Source: Coemansia sp. RSA 1804
Taxonomy: Eukaryota > Kickxellomycota > Kickxellomycetes > Kickxellales > Kickxellaceae
Reading direction: 5' to 3'
Length of the DNA: 20,190 nt
Assembly: GCA_027578815.1 (NCBI GenBank)
Contig: JANBTH010000342.1
Span: forward strand, 1 to 20,190
Of this stretch, positions 1 to 8,468 are shown in pieces. A program made the position numbers and the translations under genes. Numbering within the stretch: position 1 is the stretch's first letter; each line of letters starts with the position of its first letter. Under the pieces are notes generated by a model that saw only the letters and a program-made list of their open reading frames with translations, searched no databases and was not told the DNA's origin.

Positions 1-197
1 ATATCGCATCCATCGAAGGAAACAGAACAGAGGCAGAACGCATCCATTGTTTTACAGCTAAAAGCTCCTGTCAGAGCTGAGTGGGTGGAAGGAAGCCACA
101 GGTGCTTGTTTAGCATTCTCGGAATTTGCAAGTGAATGTGAAATGTACTAATTTATGTATACATTCCTGTGGCTGTTGTTGCATTTGGTCCATGTAG
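1..197 (+). promoter_or_regulatory. eL32 leader region with two GCATCCAT boxes and a leader-intron 3' end
   Basis: The first 50 bases carry two direct copies of GCATCCAT (6-13 and 40-47, 34 bp apart). They form one copy of a block found again at 2610-2659. Further on are a TACTAAT branch-point candidate (146-152) and an acceptor TAG at 195-197. Because no donor is evident, I cannot tell whether the boxes lie in the promoter or inside the leader intron. Confidence 0.6.
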
Positions 198-596
198 ATG
201 GTTCGTCCTGCTCGTAAGGTAAACATTGTGAAGAAGCGCACAAAGCCCTTCGTTCGCGTCCAGTCGGATCGCTTTAAGCGTGTGCCCACCTCGTGGCGCC
301 GCCCCGTGGGTATTGACTCTCGTACCCGCCGTCGTTTTAAGGGAACCCGCCCTCACCCGAAGATTGGCTACGGATCGAACAAGAACACGCGCTTCCTCCT
401 TCCCGACGGATTCCGCAAATTCACTGTTCAGAACAGGAAGGACCTCGAGAGCCTTGTGATGCTTAACCGCACCTACGCTGCCGAGATTGCCCACAACATT
501 GGCGCCAAGAAGCGCGTTGAGCTGATTGAGCGTGCCAAGCAGCTGAGCATCAAGGTTGTCAACCCCGATGCCCGTATCCGCAGCATTGAGAACTAA
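198..596 (+). CDS. RPL32: 60S ribosomal protein eL32 (Rpl32)
   Basis: Encodes a 132-residue protein that lines up end to end with eL32, a structural protein of the cytosolic large subunit. Family landmarks seen are IVKKRTK near residue 10, the SDRF segment, GIDSRTRRRFKG near residue 40, IGYGSNKNT, and AEIAHNIGAKKR near residue 95. Family length is about 130-135, so the protein is complete. The start codon directly follows a splice-acceptor-like TAG (195-197), with a TACTAAT branch-point candidate at 146-152, so a leader intron probably ends exactly at the ATG. Its donor is not identified and may lie before the window. Codon use is strongly biased (AAG, CGC/CGT), as in the other highly expressed genes here. 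The gene converges on RPS16. Confidence 0.97.
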   Translation: MVRPARKVNIVKKRTKPFVRVQSDRFKRVPTSWRRPVGIDSRTRRRFKGTRPHPKIGYGSNKNTRFLLPDGFRKFTVQNRKDLESLVMLNRTYAAEIAHNIGAKKRVELIERAKQLSIKVVNPDARIRSIEN

Positions 597-915
597 AGCC
601 AACGTATGTTTCAATACTCTCGATTTAAGGTGTTTCCATTCTTTTTATAAACAACAAAAGTCGTTTCAAAAGCCGCATCGCATTATTCACTGTGCCCATT
701 TTTCCCACTTGACATTCTACTGCATATGAGCAAAAAAGGTCAATTTAAGAGTTAGCTAGGCCACAAGTAACGGACAGGCAATATATAGACGATCAGGAAA
801 GATAGAGTGCACTCCAACGTTTATTGGCATTACACCAGAAAGTAGACAATGGCACAAAAAAGAGAGATATGTAGTAAGCGTGTGGGCCAGCGGTCTGAAA
901 CACCATGTCTCCAGC
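597..915. other. convergent intergenic gap between eL32 and uS9 genes
   Basis: This is the tail-to-tail space between RPL32 and RPS16, AT-rich and without a credible ORF or RNA gene. It should hold both 3' UTRs. I see no canonical AATAAA on either strand and nothing else of note. Confidence 0.6.
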
Positions 916-1527
916 TTAACGGTACGACTTCTGGTAGCGAGCACGGGCACCAGGTCCACCAAACTTCTTGGGCTCACAGCGGCGAGGATCGGCAACCAGC
1001 AGAGTACGATCGTAGGCAATGAGCAGATCCTTGATCTCCTTCTTGGAGGCCTCATCAACGAATTTCTGGAAGAAGGCAACAAGGCCCTTGGCAATTGACT
1101 GGCGGATAGCATAGACCTGAGAGGTGTGGCCTCCACCCTTCACACGAACGCGGATGTCGAGTCCTGCAAACTTGTCCTCGCCAACAATCAGGATGGCCTC
1201 GTAGACCTTGAATCTGAGGATCTCGGGCTCAAGGAGCTCCAGCGGATGCCCGTTGATGCGAATCATACCCTTGCCACGCTTGACGTAGGCAACGGCAGTG
1301 GCGTTCTTCTACAAATCAAACACACAAATGATTGATAAACCAGAAAATATTGGATTTAGCAAGCGTGTTAGAACGACACTAGACATAAAAGCAATTCGTC
1401 GTGGCTTTTTCATAGACCAGCAGTAGCTGCTGTATACAACCCCCGACGGCCATTAAGGATATTGGTCACTGCCAGGTCTTATAAATAGAATACAAACCTT
1501 GCGACCGTAAGTCTGGACTGCCTCCAT
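916..1527 (-). CDS. RPS16: 40S ribosomal protein uS9 (Rps16), two coding exons
   Basis: The gene is complement(join(916..1308,1498..1527)), giving a 140-residue uS9, the small-subunit protein whose C-terminal tail reaches the P-site tRNA. Exon 1 is only 10 codons (ATG to MEAVQTYGRK). Exon 2 resumes with KNATAVAYVKRGKG and runs to the conserved end GPGARARYQKSYR. RVKGGGH, YAIRQSIAKGLVAF and YDRTLLVADPRRCEPKKFG are all intact. The 189-nt intron (1309-1497) has donor GTTTGT, acceptor TTTGTAG and a CTAAC candidate at 1367-1371; splicing is phase 0. Family length is about 140-146, so the model is complete. Five bases before the ATG is another acceptor (CTGTAG, ending at 1533) with a perfect TACTAAC at 1564-1570 on this strand, implying a further leader intron. 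Confidence 0.96.
1309..1497 (-). other. intron in the uS9 (Rps16) gene
   Basis: Reading 5' to 3' on the minus strand it begins GTTTGT after AAG and ends TTTGTAG before AAG. Removing it joins GRK to KNATAVA, matching the family (GRKKTATAVA-like). It is phase 0. Confidence 0.92.
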
Positions 1528-3346
1528 GTTTTCTACAGTTCACAAGATCAGAGAATAAAAGGCGTTAGTACACAGAGGGAATACAATAGTTTCGGACAGC
1601 TATACTTGCAATTCTAGAAAAAGGAATTGCTTATAAAATGAACCAAGAAAAATGGGAAGCCTCTGCGCGTCTCCTACTCGGATTTGTACAACGGTTATCA
1701 GAACCATATACTGATACTAGTAATCGCGATTGCAGCCCATTCCCCCGAATATTAAGCTTATTGAGGCTTGCTTACTCAGAGTGCAGACATTTCACCAAAG
1801 GTTACAATTAATCAGTCTGCAAACTAGGTATTTACGCACTCAAGACACCCACATTTGCGGAAATAGGCAAATGAAGAGTTGCAATGACATGCTAACATTC
1901 ATTTAGGCGAATTTCGAATATGCCACAAAGAATTGTTTGCAAAAAAGCCCTGTCTGTTGGATGCGTATAAACCATTTCCTCGATGGATACACCCAGTCTC
2001 AAACAGATATTGATACACTGAATCCACATTCACGTTCCCGACTGGTCAATGATCGCCAAAACTTCCGTATTGTGTGATTCGGTACTATCAGTTCGTCCGA
2101 GTATAGACATTCACGAATCCATCTGTTACGAGAGCGCAGCAATGGATGCTTACATTTTTAATTGGACTTTGTGTATATTAAAAAAGGAGCACTGTTGGAA
2201 GAGAAAGGACGGATTCGCAGAATATAGCGCGTGATGGCAGGACTTTGCAACGTAAGTGCTGATGCTGCCGCTTAAACCCACACCTTTTAACTTCAATCAA
2301 AAAAACTGATCAAGACCAGTTCACGTGTGATAACAAACGTCTATTGGCTACAAGGCACTATTTGTTAATGTCCATTTTATTCTTGAAAGTTTGGGCACAG
2401 CTTTTCCCATCGCTTCTGTTGAATATCGCAAAGTGTACTGTGCTGAAGAAAAAACAGGCTCTTTCTCTTTTCAAGTGCTCTTTTACATCACATAAGGCTA
2501 GATTAAAGTATGCATCCATTGAGTATAGATGAGGATTCGACCATGTTGACAGCAACTTTATCCGAGCATAACTGCCGGGCGTCGCACGGGAAAAGGGTGT
2601 AGACAGGATATATCGCATCCATCGAAGGAAGCAGAACAGGGACAGAGCGCATCCATTGTTCTGAAACTGGAAGCCCCGTTAGAGCTGAGTGGGCAGAATC
2701 GGGTTGCATGCGCTTATTCTGAAATTTTGGAATTTGCATTTGCGAGCTGAATCTGCCTGTTATTCAATTTTGGAAGACCTTTTTGCCAAAAGTTGAAGGT
2801 TAACCGAATTCAGCAGCTGTGTTACGTTCTTTAGTGCTGGCAAGCGCCGTGTACTCCAGATATTAACGGCCTAGTTGTTCTGGTTGACGGAAGGCTCACA
2901 TGTTGCTCTGACTCTGTGAAAGCATTGTGTAGTTCAATAATAAGAGCCTCCTCTCAACCTGAATAATGGTCACGAACTGTTGGATGGCGTCCCGCAGTAT
3001 AACAAGACGTGTTAGCTGTCATTTGTTGTTCGTTCTACAATTTCGCTACCTCCGTTGTCTACGCACATATTCGCGGCTATTTCACAAGATGCTGCGTCAG
3101 ACTGATGGGAAACTGAACGGCTATTCTGTTTTTGCTGCAACATGGTCGCAGTCTTGAATCGAAATAGCGACAGCTGGTTTGTTATGGTCAATAGACCTGG
3201 CGTTGCTACTAACGAAACGTGTAGTTTAACCGACATCTATATCCATATGATATGTTGTCTGAATTGCAAAGTCACTTTGGATGGGTTGTGTACATTGATA
3301 CTAACGACATTTTGTGTGTTATATACGCATTGATTTTTCTTTGTAG
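1528..3346. promoter_or_regulatory. divergent regulatory region and leader introns of RPS16 and RPL13
   Basis: This 1.8-kb region has no convincing coding content; its short ORFs are unconserved and AT-rich. It contains GCATCCAT boxes at 2142-2149 (minus), 2512-2519, 2615-2622 and 2649-2656. Near-matches are ATGGAT at 1983-1988, GAATCCAT at 2115-2122 and ATCCAT at 3241-3246. The RPS16 side has an acceptor/branch pair (1533; 1564-1570, minus). The RPL13 side has TACTAAC at 3299-3305 and acceptor TAG at 3344-3346. A TATA-like stretch near 2174 and a perfect donor GTAAGT at 2252-2257 suggest that the RPL13 leader exon may lie near 2200-2251. I found no convincing tRNA or snoRNA. Confidence 0.65.
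2610..2738 (+). repeat. second copy of the eL32 upstream block (first copy at 1-130)
   Basis: The first 50 bases match positions 1-50 at 46 of 50 sites without gaps, including both GCATCCAT boxes at the same 34-bp spacing. Similarity then weakens but continues, with a shared 13-mer around 2681-2693 (copy 1: 73-85) and a shared ten-mer GGAATTTGCA at 2729-2738 (copy 1: 121-130), one net base of gap apart. The two copies lie upstream of two different ribosomal-protein genes. Confidence 0.85.
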
Positions 3347-3964
3347 ATGCAGAACAAACAGCTGCCGAACGTTCACCTCCGCAAGGAGTGGGATCTCCGT
3401 GTCCGCACCTGGTTCAACCAGCCCGGCCGCAAGCTCCGTCGCCGCCGCGCACGCATTGCCAAGGCAGCCAAGATTGCTCCACGCCCCACTGAGCTTCTTC
3501 GCCCAGCCGTTCGCTGCCCCACTGTCAAGTACAACCGCAAGGTCCGTGTGGGCCGCGGCTTCACGCTTGAGGAGCTCAAGGCAGCTGGCCTCGGAGCCAA
3601 GCATGCTGCCACCGTTGGCATTGCCGTCGACTACCGTCGTCGCAACCGCAGCGAGGAGGCACTTGCTCGCAATGTTGAGCGCCTGAAGGCTTACCAGGCC
3701 AAGCTTATCGTTCTTCCACGCAACGCCAAGAAGCGCTCGGCTGCCGATGTCGAGGCCTACAAGAACGCAGCACAGGTCAGCGGACAGGTCATTCCTATTG
3801 CTGCCGATGTTGAGATCGAGGCACCCCGCGCCATCACCGCCGAGGAGAAGAAGAGCAATGCCTACGTTACTCTGCGCAAGGCCCGTGGCGATTTCAAGTC
3901 GGCCGGCTACGTCGAGAAGCGCAAGCTCATCCGCAAGCAGGAGAAGGAGAACGCCAAGAAATAA
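3347..3964 (+). CDS. RPL13: 60S ribosomal protein eL13 (Rpl13)
   Basis: Encodes 205 residues matching eL13 of the large subunit. LPNVHLRKEW near residue 6, VRTWFNQPGRKLRRR near residue 20, AKIAPRPTELLRP near 43, APTV-like CPTVKYNRKVRVGRGFTLEELKAAG near 57-85, and IAVDYRRRNRSEE near 92 are all diagnostic. The ATG abuts acceptor TAG (3344-3346), with a perfect TACTAAC at 3299-3305, so a leader intron ends at the start codon. An upstream mini-exon is possible: ATG at 2234 encodes MAGLCN up to the donor at 2252 and would splice in frame (phase 0) to this ATG. I keep 3347 because the visible N-terminus already matches the family. Codon bias is strong. Confidence 0.95.
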   Translation: MQNKQLPNVHLRKEWDLRVRTWFNQPGRKLRRRRARIAKAAKIAPRPTELLRPAVRCPTVKYNRKVRVGRGFTLEELKAAGLGAKHAATVGIAVDYRRRNRSEEALARNVERLKAYQAKLIVLPRNAKKRSAADVEAYKNAAQVSGQVIPIAADVEIEAPRAITAEEKKSNAYVTLRKARGDFKSAGYVEKRKLIRKQEKENAKK

Positions 3965-4316
3965 GCAGCCTTGCTCGTCAACTAGTTTTTCTTCGATTTG
4001 CTTTGTGTTCCAAACTGGCTTGTTTACTAGCAAAATTCATATTATCAGCAAAGATCCACAAATGTTCTTTTTGCAGGACTGGTCTCAAATCCTGCGGGAT
4101 GGAATTCAACCAGATTATCATATTATCAATTTAATGTAGACACACACAAGCTCGCGATGAGCTGAGTTAAGATGAAGGAAGTTTAACAACCATCGCTAAT
4201 AATGCAAAACAGAAACCGAAACAAATACGAATACGAAAAAAACGAAGAGCATAGCAGGTCAACTGGCACTCTCGTCTATCTATCAACCTATCTGACAAGG
4301 GAGCCCGACCGGCTCC
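3965..4316. other. convergent intergenic gap between eL13 and the LMBR1-family gene
   Basis: This AT-rich tail-to-tail gap holds both 3' UTRs. It has an A-rich stretch around 4200-4250 on the plus strand (T-rich for the minus-strand gene). No gene, RNA or repeat is recognised. Confidence 0.55.
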
Positions 4317-7087
4317 TTAGTCATTGGAGGAGGGGCGTGGCTGAGCTGAGGTGTCAGACAAGGCATGGCGCCGGATGTGGGGCCGAGTATCGGTGCTATC
4401 GACCCATGGATTAGGCATTCGACCGGGGCTTGATGGCGACAGAACAAGTGGCTGGTTGCCTGTCTGGGTCTGCGCAGCGGCACGCAGACTGTTTGGGCTG
4501 ATAGGCAATCCGTCTCCGCCGCGTGGGCTGAGAAGGTGCGCTGAATATGTTCCCTCGTCGCTGGCGTAGTTATTGCGACTCGACTGGCGCGATGACGGGC
4601 GCAGACGGGTGACGTTGCTGGGCCGGCCAGCGTTGAAATTGGAGCGCGTCTTGGACAGCTGAGAGCCTTGCCGTGCTGGCAGCAATCGCCCAAAACGAGC
4701 TGCTCCGCCCGCAGCCTTCAATGCGCTGCGCGGACTAAGCGTGTTAGAACCACGCCCAGTATGGCCACCGCTGGTTTCTGCACTGCTCGAGTCGTTGCTG
4801 TCGCTGTGGGATTCAAGCCCAGCGCCTCCATGGCCGAGAACACCGCCTGTAACAACGTTTGAGCCTCCAGCGTTGCTGTTGCCATTTCCGTTGCCATTGA
4901 TATTGCCGCTGCCATTGCTGCTGCCTCCACCACTGCTGGCGTTGCCATCTGCTATGTCGATAAGACTGGCGTGGCTGGAATAGTTACCAAACGGCCGGCG
5001 TCCCTGGCTGTAATGGTGGTGTGCGTGATCTCCTGTTGCCAAAATGTCAGAGTGGTCGTTGGACAGCTCGGCAGAGACATCGTCTCGGGCATGGTCAAAC
5101 GAAGACCGTCCAAGGTACCATTCGCGCAGTCCACGTCCGCTGGAAGCAGTCGCATCGTCGACAGCGCCAACAGAAGCAGCATGTGCACGGAGATTAGTAT
5201 GGCTAGAGTATGGCGAGCCAGCGGATGTGTAGCGAGGAGTGTGTCTGGAAGTATTGTCAGCTGCGCCCTGTTCGCGCTCCGCTAGAAGCCTCGCCTCCAT
5301 CAGCAGGCCACGGCCTTCCTCCTGCGGCAGACAGAGCGGACCCAGCTCCTCCTCGTGGCTGTCTGTAGACTGTGTGCTTGGCGTTACGCGGTCGATGCTA
5401 AAGTGCTCTATAACGCGCCCATGCACGTTGAAAAGCGCAAGTGCGGCTGGAACCATGATAAGGACCGGAATTATTCGGTTTGACTGCTCGCCTAGCACAG
5501 GCACAAGATCGATCCGATCCATAAACCTGGCAAACTCTGTGACTTCGCTGCTGCTACCATCGTCGTCATTGTCGCCACTGCCGCCCGCAAATCCGCTGCC
5601 AGCCATGTTGAGAAAGTTGTAACAGAGCGGAAACATCAGTCTGCAGAGATATGCGCCGCAGAACAGCAGACTACGCTCGTTGGTATGGTGGTGCGACTCC
5701 AGCGAGTAGATGTTAAAGATGCGCAGCTTCATGACTGAGCTGTAGGCACACAGACACATGTACGCAATGGCCACAATGCTAGTGCACTCGATGGCCAGAT
5801 AAGACAGTCCCATTGTGCGCAGGAGATAGTGCACAGCCGAGATATGCGACGACGCCATGTTGAATGTGAGTTCTGACCACAGAATAATGATGCTGAGCAA
5901 GGCTGCCGCCACGGAAAGCGCGCGAAATACGGCCGGACGAAGCGCAATGTACCACCACCACGCAGCAGACCGCATGGCCATCCCGCGATGGCTCCACGGC
6001 GCAAGAGTTGAGCTGATCTGGCGCCTCGGATTTGCGCGCGACTTTATTGCGTCCTGCAAGAAAAAAGCGCGGCGGGCAGATCTGGTCCAACGCCAGCGAT
6101 CGCGGCCCTCCTTCAGCACAGCATCCTTGATCCTGTTATGGAGGCCGGCTAGATATGTCTCTGTGATTTCAACGGGCACGCGTGAAGATACTGCAGCGGT
6201 TTGTGCTGGAAGTCTGCTGAGCTGTGACACTTGAGAACAGTGCTCCATAATCTGGTCGACACAGTAGCGGAGATCATCGGTTGGGTTGACTCGTGTGGAG
6301 ACAAGCTGTGCCTCGTTGAGTGTTTCGGAAAGCTCCAGTGCAGAGTCGTAGGCCTTGTCTTTGTAGGCCATTGCACGATTTTCGATCTTGGCCAGCTCAA
6401 GCTCCAGGTCGCCTCGCCGCCACAGCTTACGAGGAATAGATACAAGACCAAAGCCCATGAAAGTGATGACAAGAAAAAGTCCCCAAAAATTGGCCAGTGC
6501 CATCAGAAACGCAACGAGATCAGCGCCAAAGAAGCCGCGTGTCAGAGCAATGTACCCAACCACCAAAATGCCAACGGCACCGCTGATGCCATAGAACTGA
6601 AGGTTGCTCCAGGCGGCATCGCGCAGGCGGTCTCTGAAGACGAATGCGCCAGAGTCCACGTACGACATCATGAGCGGCAGCACAACCCAGGTGAGCAGAT
6701 ACATTGTCCAGTACAGCGCAGCCCACAGGTCACGCGTAAAACGGGAGCTGATGTATCCGACAGGCTCGTCGCAGTTTTGGTCGCAGGTGCGGAAGAGCGT
6801 CTAAAAGGAACAAGACAGAAGTAGAGAAAGAGGCATAGGTGAGTTGGTTTGGTATGACAGCATGTGGCACGCAGGCTATTGATACACTGTGTACATAGGC
6901 GCAGTTGTCGTCTTACCGAGCTAAAGTCAAACGGAAGGATGAATACGATTGTGAACGGCAGGTACCAACTGGCAACAGCTGCTGCCTGCACATACCAGGC
7001 GCAGCGACGGCGGTCTCCATATGAGTGCAGGAGCCGCACGATGACCAGCAGGCTTGCGGCGCCGCAGAGGAGCAGAGGCCACAGCAT
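4317..7087 (-). CDS. LMBR1 domain (LMBRD2-like) multi-pass membrane protein
   Basis: The gene is complement(join(4317..6800,6917..7087)), 884 residues. Exon 1 (57 codons) carries two membrane helices and ends ILPFDFSS. After the 116-nt intron it continues TLFRTCDQNC, matching the ILPLDVSTTIY-type region of LMBRD2. Further hydrophobic segments lie near residues 80-103, 127-145, 151-177, 350-367, 389-413, 434-454 and 500-516. The family feature FNxYxLxSHHHT, followed by SLLFxGxxLCRLxxPLCxNFL, is present near 418-454. From about residue 520 the tail is hydrophilic and low-complexity, with Ser/Gly/Asn-rich runs; it is much longer than in animal LMBRD2. LMBRD2 proteins are linked to GPCR and endomembrane signalling in animals; the role in fungi is unclear. 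Family assignment is secure, orthology less so. Confidence 0.9.
6801..6916 (-). other. intron in the LMBRD2-like gene
   Basis: On the minus strand it has donor GTAAGA after TTTAGCTCG and acceptor CTTTTAG before ACGCTC. It is 116 nt and phase 0. Splicing joins LPFDFSS to TLFRTC, restoring the family order of helix 2, extracellular loop and helix 3. Confidence 0.9.
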
Positions 7088-7742
7088 GGGGCCGGAGGTT
7101 GATGTGTTGAAGGGCGGAGCGGAGCTGTGGAGACTGCGGAGCTGTGAAGCACAGACTGGTCAGAAAGAAAAAAGTGAGAAAGAGAAAGAGAGAGAACGCG
7201 ACGAATGTAATGAAAGAGAGGGTGGAATGCGACAGAAAGCGAGAAAGAGAAGTAGAAATAAGAAAAGCACAAGGGAGGTGGGAAAAAAGAGGGGGAGCGC
7301 GAAGGATGGCACCAAAAACACACACCACTTCTATGCTAATCCGATTTTGACAATAATGCGGATTATGCCCAACACACATCGTAGACATATAGGCATATAC
7401 ATAGCATATGTTATATACAAGCTATGAATGGAAACTCTTTACTCTATATGGAGAGAACTAGTCTTATACCCGCCATTGTATAAGAAACAAAAGTAAATGC
7501 GCCCGAGCCTGCAGCCCAGGCGATGGGAAAACAACATCCAGCTAGTCTAAGGTGGTGGCAGCTATGGTTGCTGCTACTGCATCCCGCCCGGCCAACACTA
7601 GAAAGCAGTATTGCTTGTGAGTGCAACGCTTCTCCTAGTATCACCGATAGCGAGAAGTGTCTGGGGCAACAGTTTTCTTCTTAATACCACCGACCAACTG
7701 TCTCAACTACACATTAAAGGCATCTTCCACACAATACAACAA
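7088..7742. promoter_or_regulatory. divergent promoter with a long purine-rich tract
   Basis: This region separates the LMBRD2-like gene (-) from the small membrane-protein gene (+). From about 7161 to 7304 the plus strand is almost all A and G with a few interruptions. For the leftward gene this is a CT-rich block upstream of its start, a common feature of fungal promoters and 5' UTRs. The ORFs here are composition artefacts. No TATA box stands out. Confidence 0.5.
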
Positions 7743-8378
7743 ATGGACTCCAAGACACGACTGCCTCGGCCGCGCGCGAAGCTGCTTATTCCAGAAGGCG
7801 GGGTGCTGGCAACGCGTGTACATTACGAGACGCTCAACGATGCAATGTTTCTGCTGCGAGTGACGCTGCTGTCGTCTGTTCTGTGCGTGGCATCGGCGGT
7901 GCTTCTCTCGCTGGCAACCGCCAACGTCAACATCAGACTGGGCATCGGCGCCATTGCAGCATATCCAAAGCTGCTCTTCGCATCGTCGGTGTGGTCATCG
8001 ACGTCTGTATTCTCGGCAATTCTGGTTGCGTGGTTCATGGTGTATTGCGGCTTCTCACATATCGTACGCCTGCACTTCAACTCTGCCGACCCGCCCAGAG
8101 ACTGGGACGACAGAAACGGCGAGTGGTCTGTTGTTGAGCTTGATGTGCGCCCACGCCCAAAGCTTCATCCGCTGTCGCCGCCGTTGGCACTCGCACCATC
8201 TGTATCCAGTCCTGCTGCTTCTGCTGATGCCGAAAACGCTTCAGATGCTGCCGAACAGTGGAGGCTGGGTGTGCTGCCTGCCGCGCCGTCGGGCCCGGCT
8301 GCCGAGATTGTTCTGCTGACGCCTGACACCGACTATGCTCTCTGGCTGTCAAAGCGTCGCTTTCACGTTCCCGCCTAG
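7743..8378 (+). CDS. uncharacterised two-helix membrane protein
   Basis: Encodes 211 residues that I do not recognise. The first ATG of the frame is at 7743; the frame is open further up but has only a TTG there. The product has a basic N-terminus (DSKTRLPRPRAK) and two hydrophobic segments near residues 36-60 and 76-106. The second is rich in Ser, Ala, Val and Trp. A hydrophilic, Ala/Ser/Pro-rich tail follows, containing WSVVELDVRPRP and ending in LSKRRFHVPA. Codon use and GC content resemble the neighbours, which supports real coding. It diverges from the LMBRD2-like gene and its stop is 90 bp from the LHS1 stop. It could be a lineage-specific membrane protein. No function is inferred. Confidence 0.65.
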   Translation: MDSKTRLPRPRAKLLIPEGGVLATRVHYETLNDAMFLLRVTLLSSVLCVASAVLLSLATANVNIRLGIGAIAAYPKLLFASSVWSSTSVFSAILVAWFMVYCGFSHIVRLHFNSADPPRDWDDRNGEWSVVELDVRPRPKLHPLSPPLALAPSVSSPAASADAENASDAAEQWRLGVLPAAPSGPAAEIVLLTPDTDYALWLSKRRFHVPA

Positions 8379-8446
8379 ACCTCCTCATATTCAAAACACG
8401 GTTGTCATTTCAAAATAGGACTTTGGTATTATTCTAAAAAAGATAT

Positions 8447-8452
8447 AATAAA
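8447..8452 (+). terminator. AATAAA polyadenylation signal of the two-helix protein gene
   Basis: A canonical AATAAA lies 69 bp after the stop codon and only 16 bp from the end of the opposing LHS1 coding sequence. The two convergent transcripts therefore probably overlap at their 3' ends. Confidence 0.5.
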
Positions 8453-8468
8453 ACAAAAGGTAGCCTGT

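Noticed and set aside
2610..2740. The duplicated block as an intron-encoded snoRNA
   Set aside because: I could not find paired C/D boxes or a convincing H/ACA layout, and its most conserved words recur singly and in both orientations elsewhere, which suits a DNA site better.
3142..3333. ATG at 3142 as an alternative first exon of eL13
   Set aside because: Spliced from the GTTTGT donor at 3177 to the acceptor at 3346, the joined frame reads a stop at the junction, so it cannot start eL13.
3272..4033. 253-residue open frame antisense to eL13
   Set aside because: It has the same cause: biased codons of the ribosomal-protein gene keep the opposite strand open. The Leu/Ala-rich translation has no family pattern.
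4741..4983. Leu/Pro-rich open frame on the plus strand
   Set aside because: It is the reverse of the Ser/Gly/Asn-rich tail of the LMBRD2-like protein and has no independent support.
7611..7742. N-terminal extension of the two-helix protein
   Set aside because: The extension begins with TTG. The first ATG of the frame is 7743, and the extra segment looks like leader sequence.
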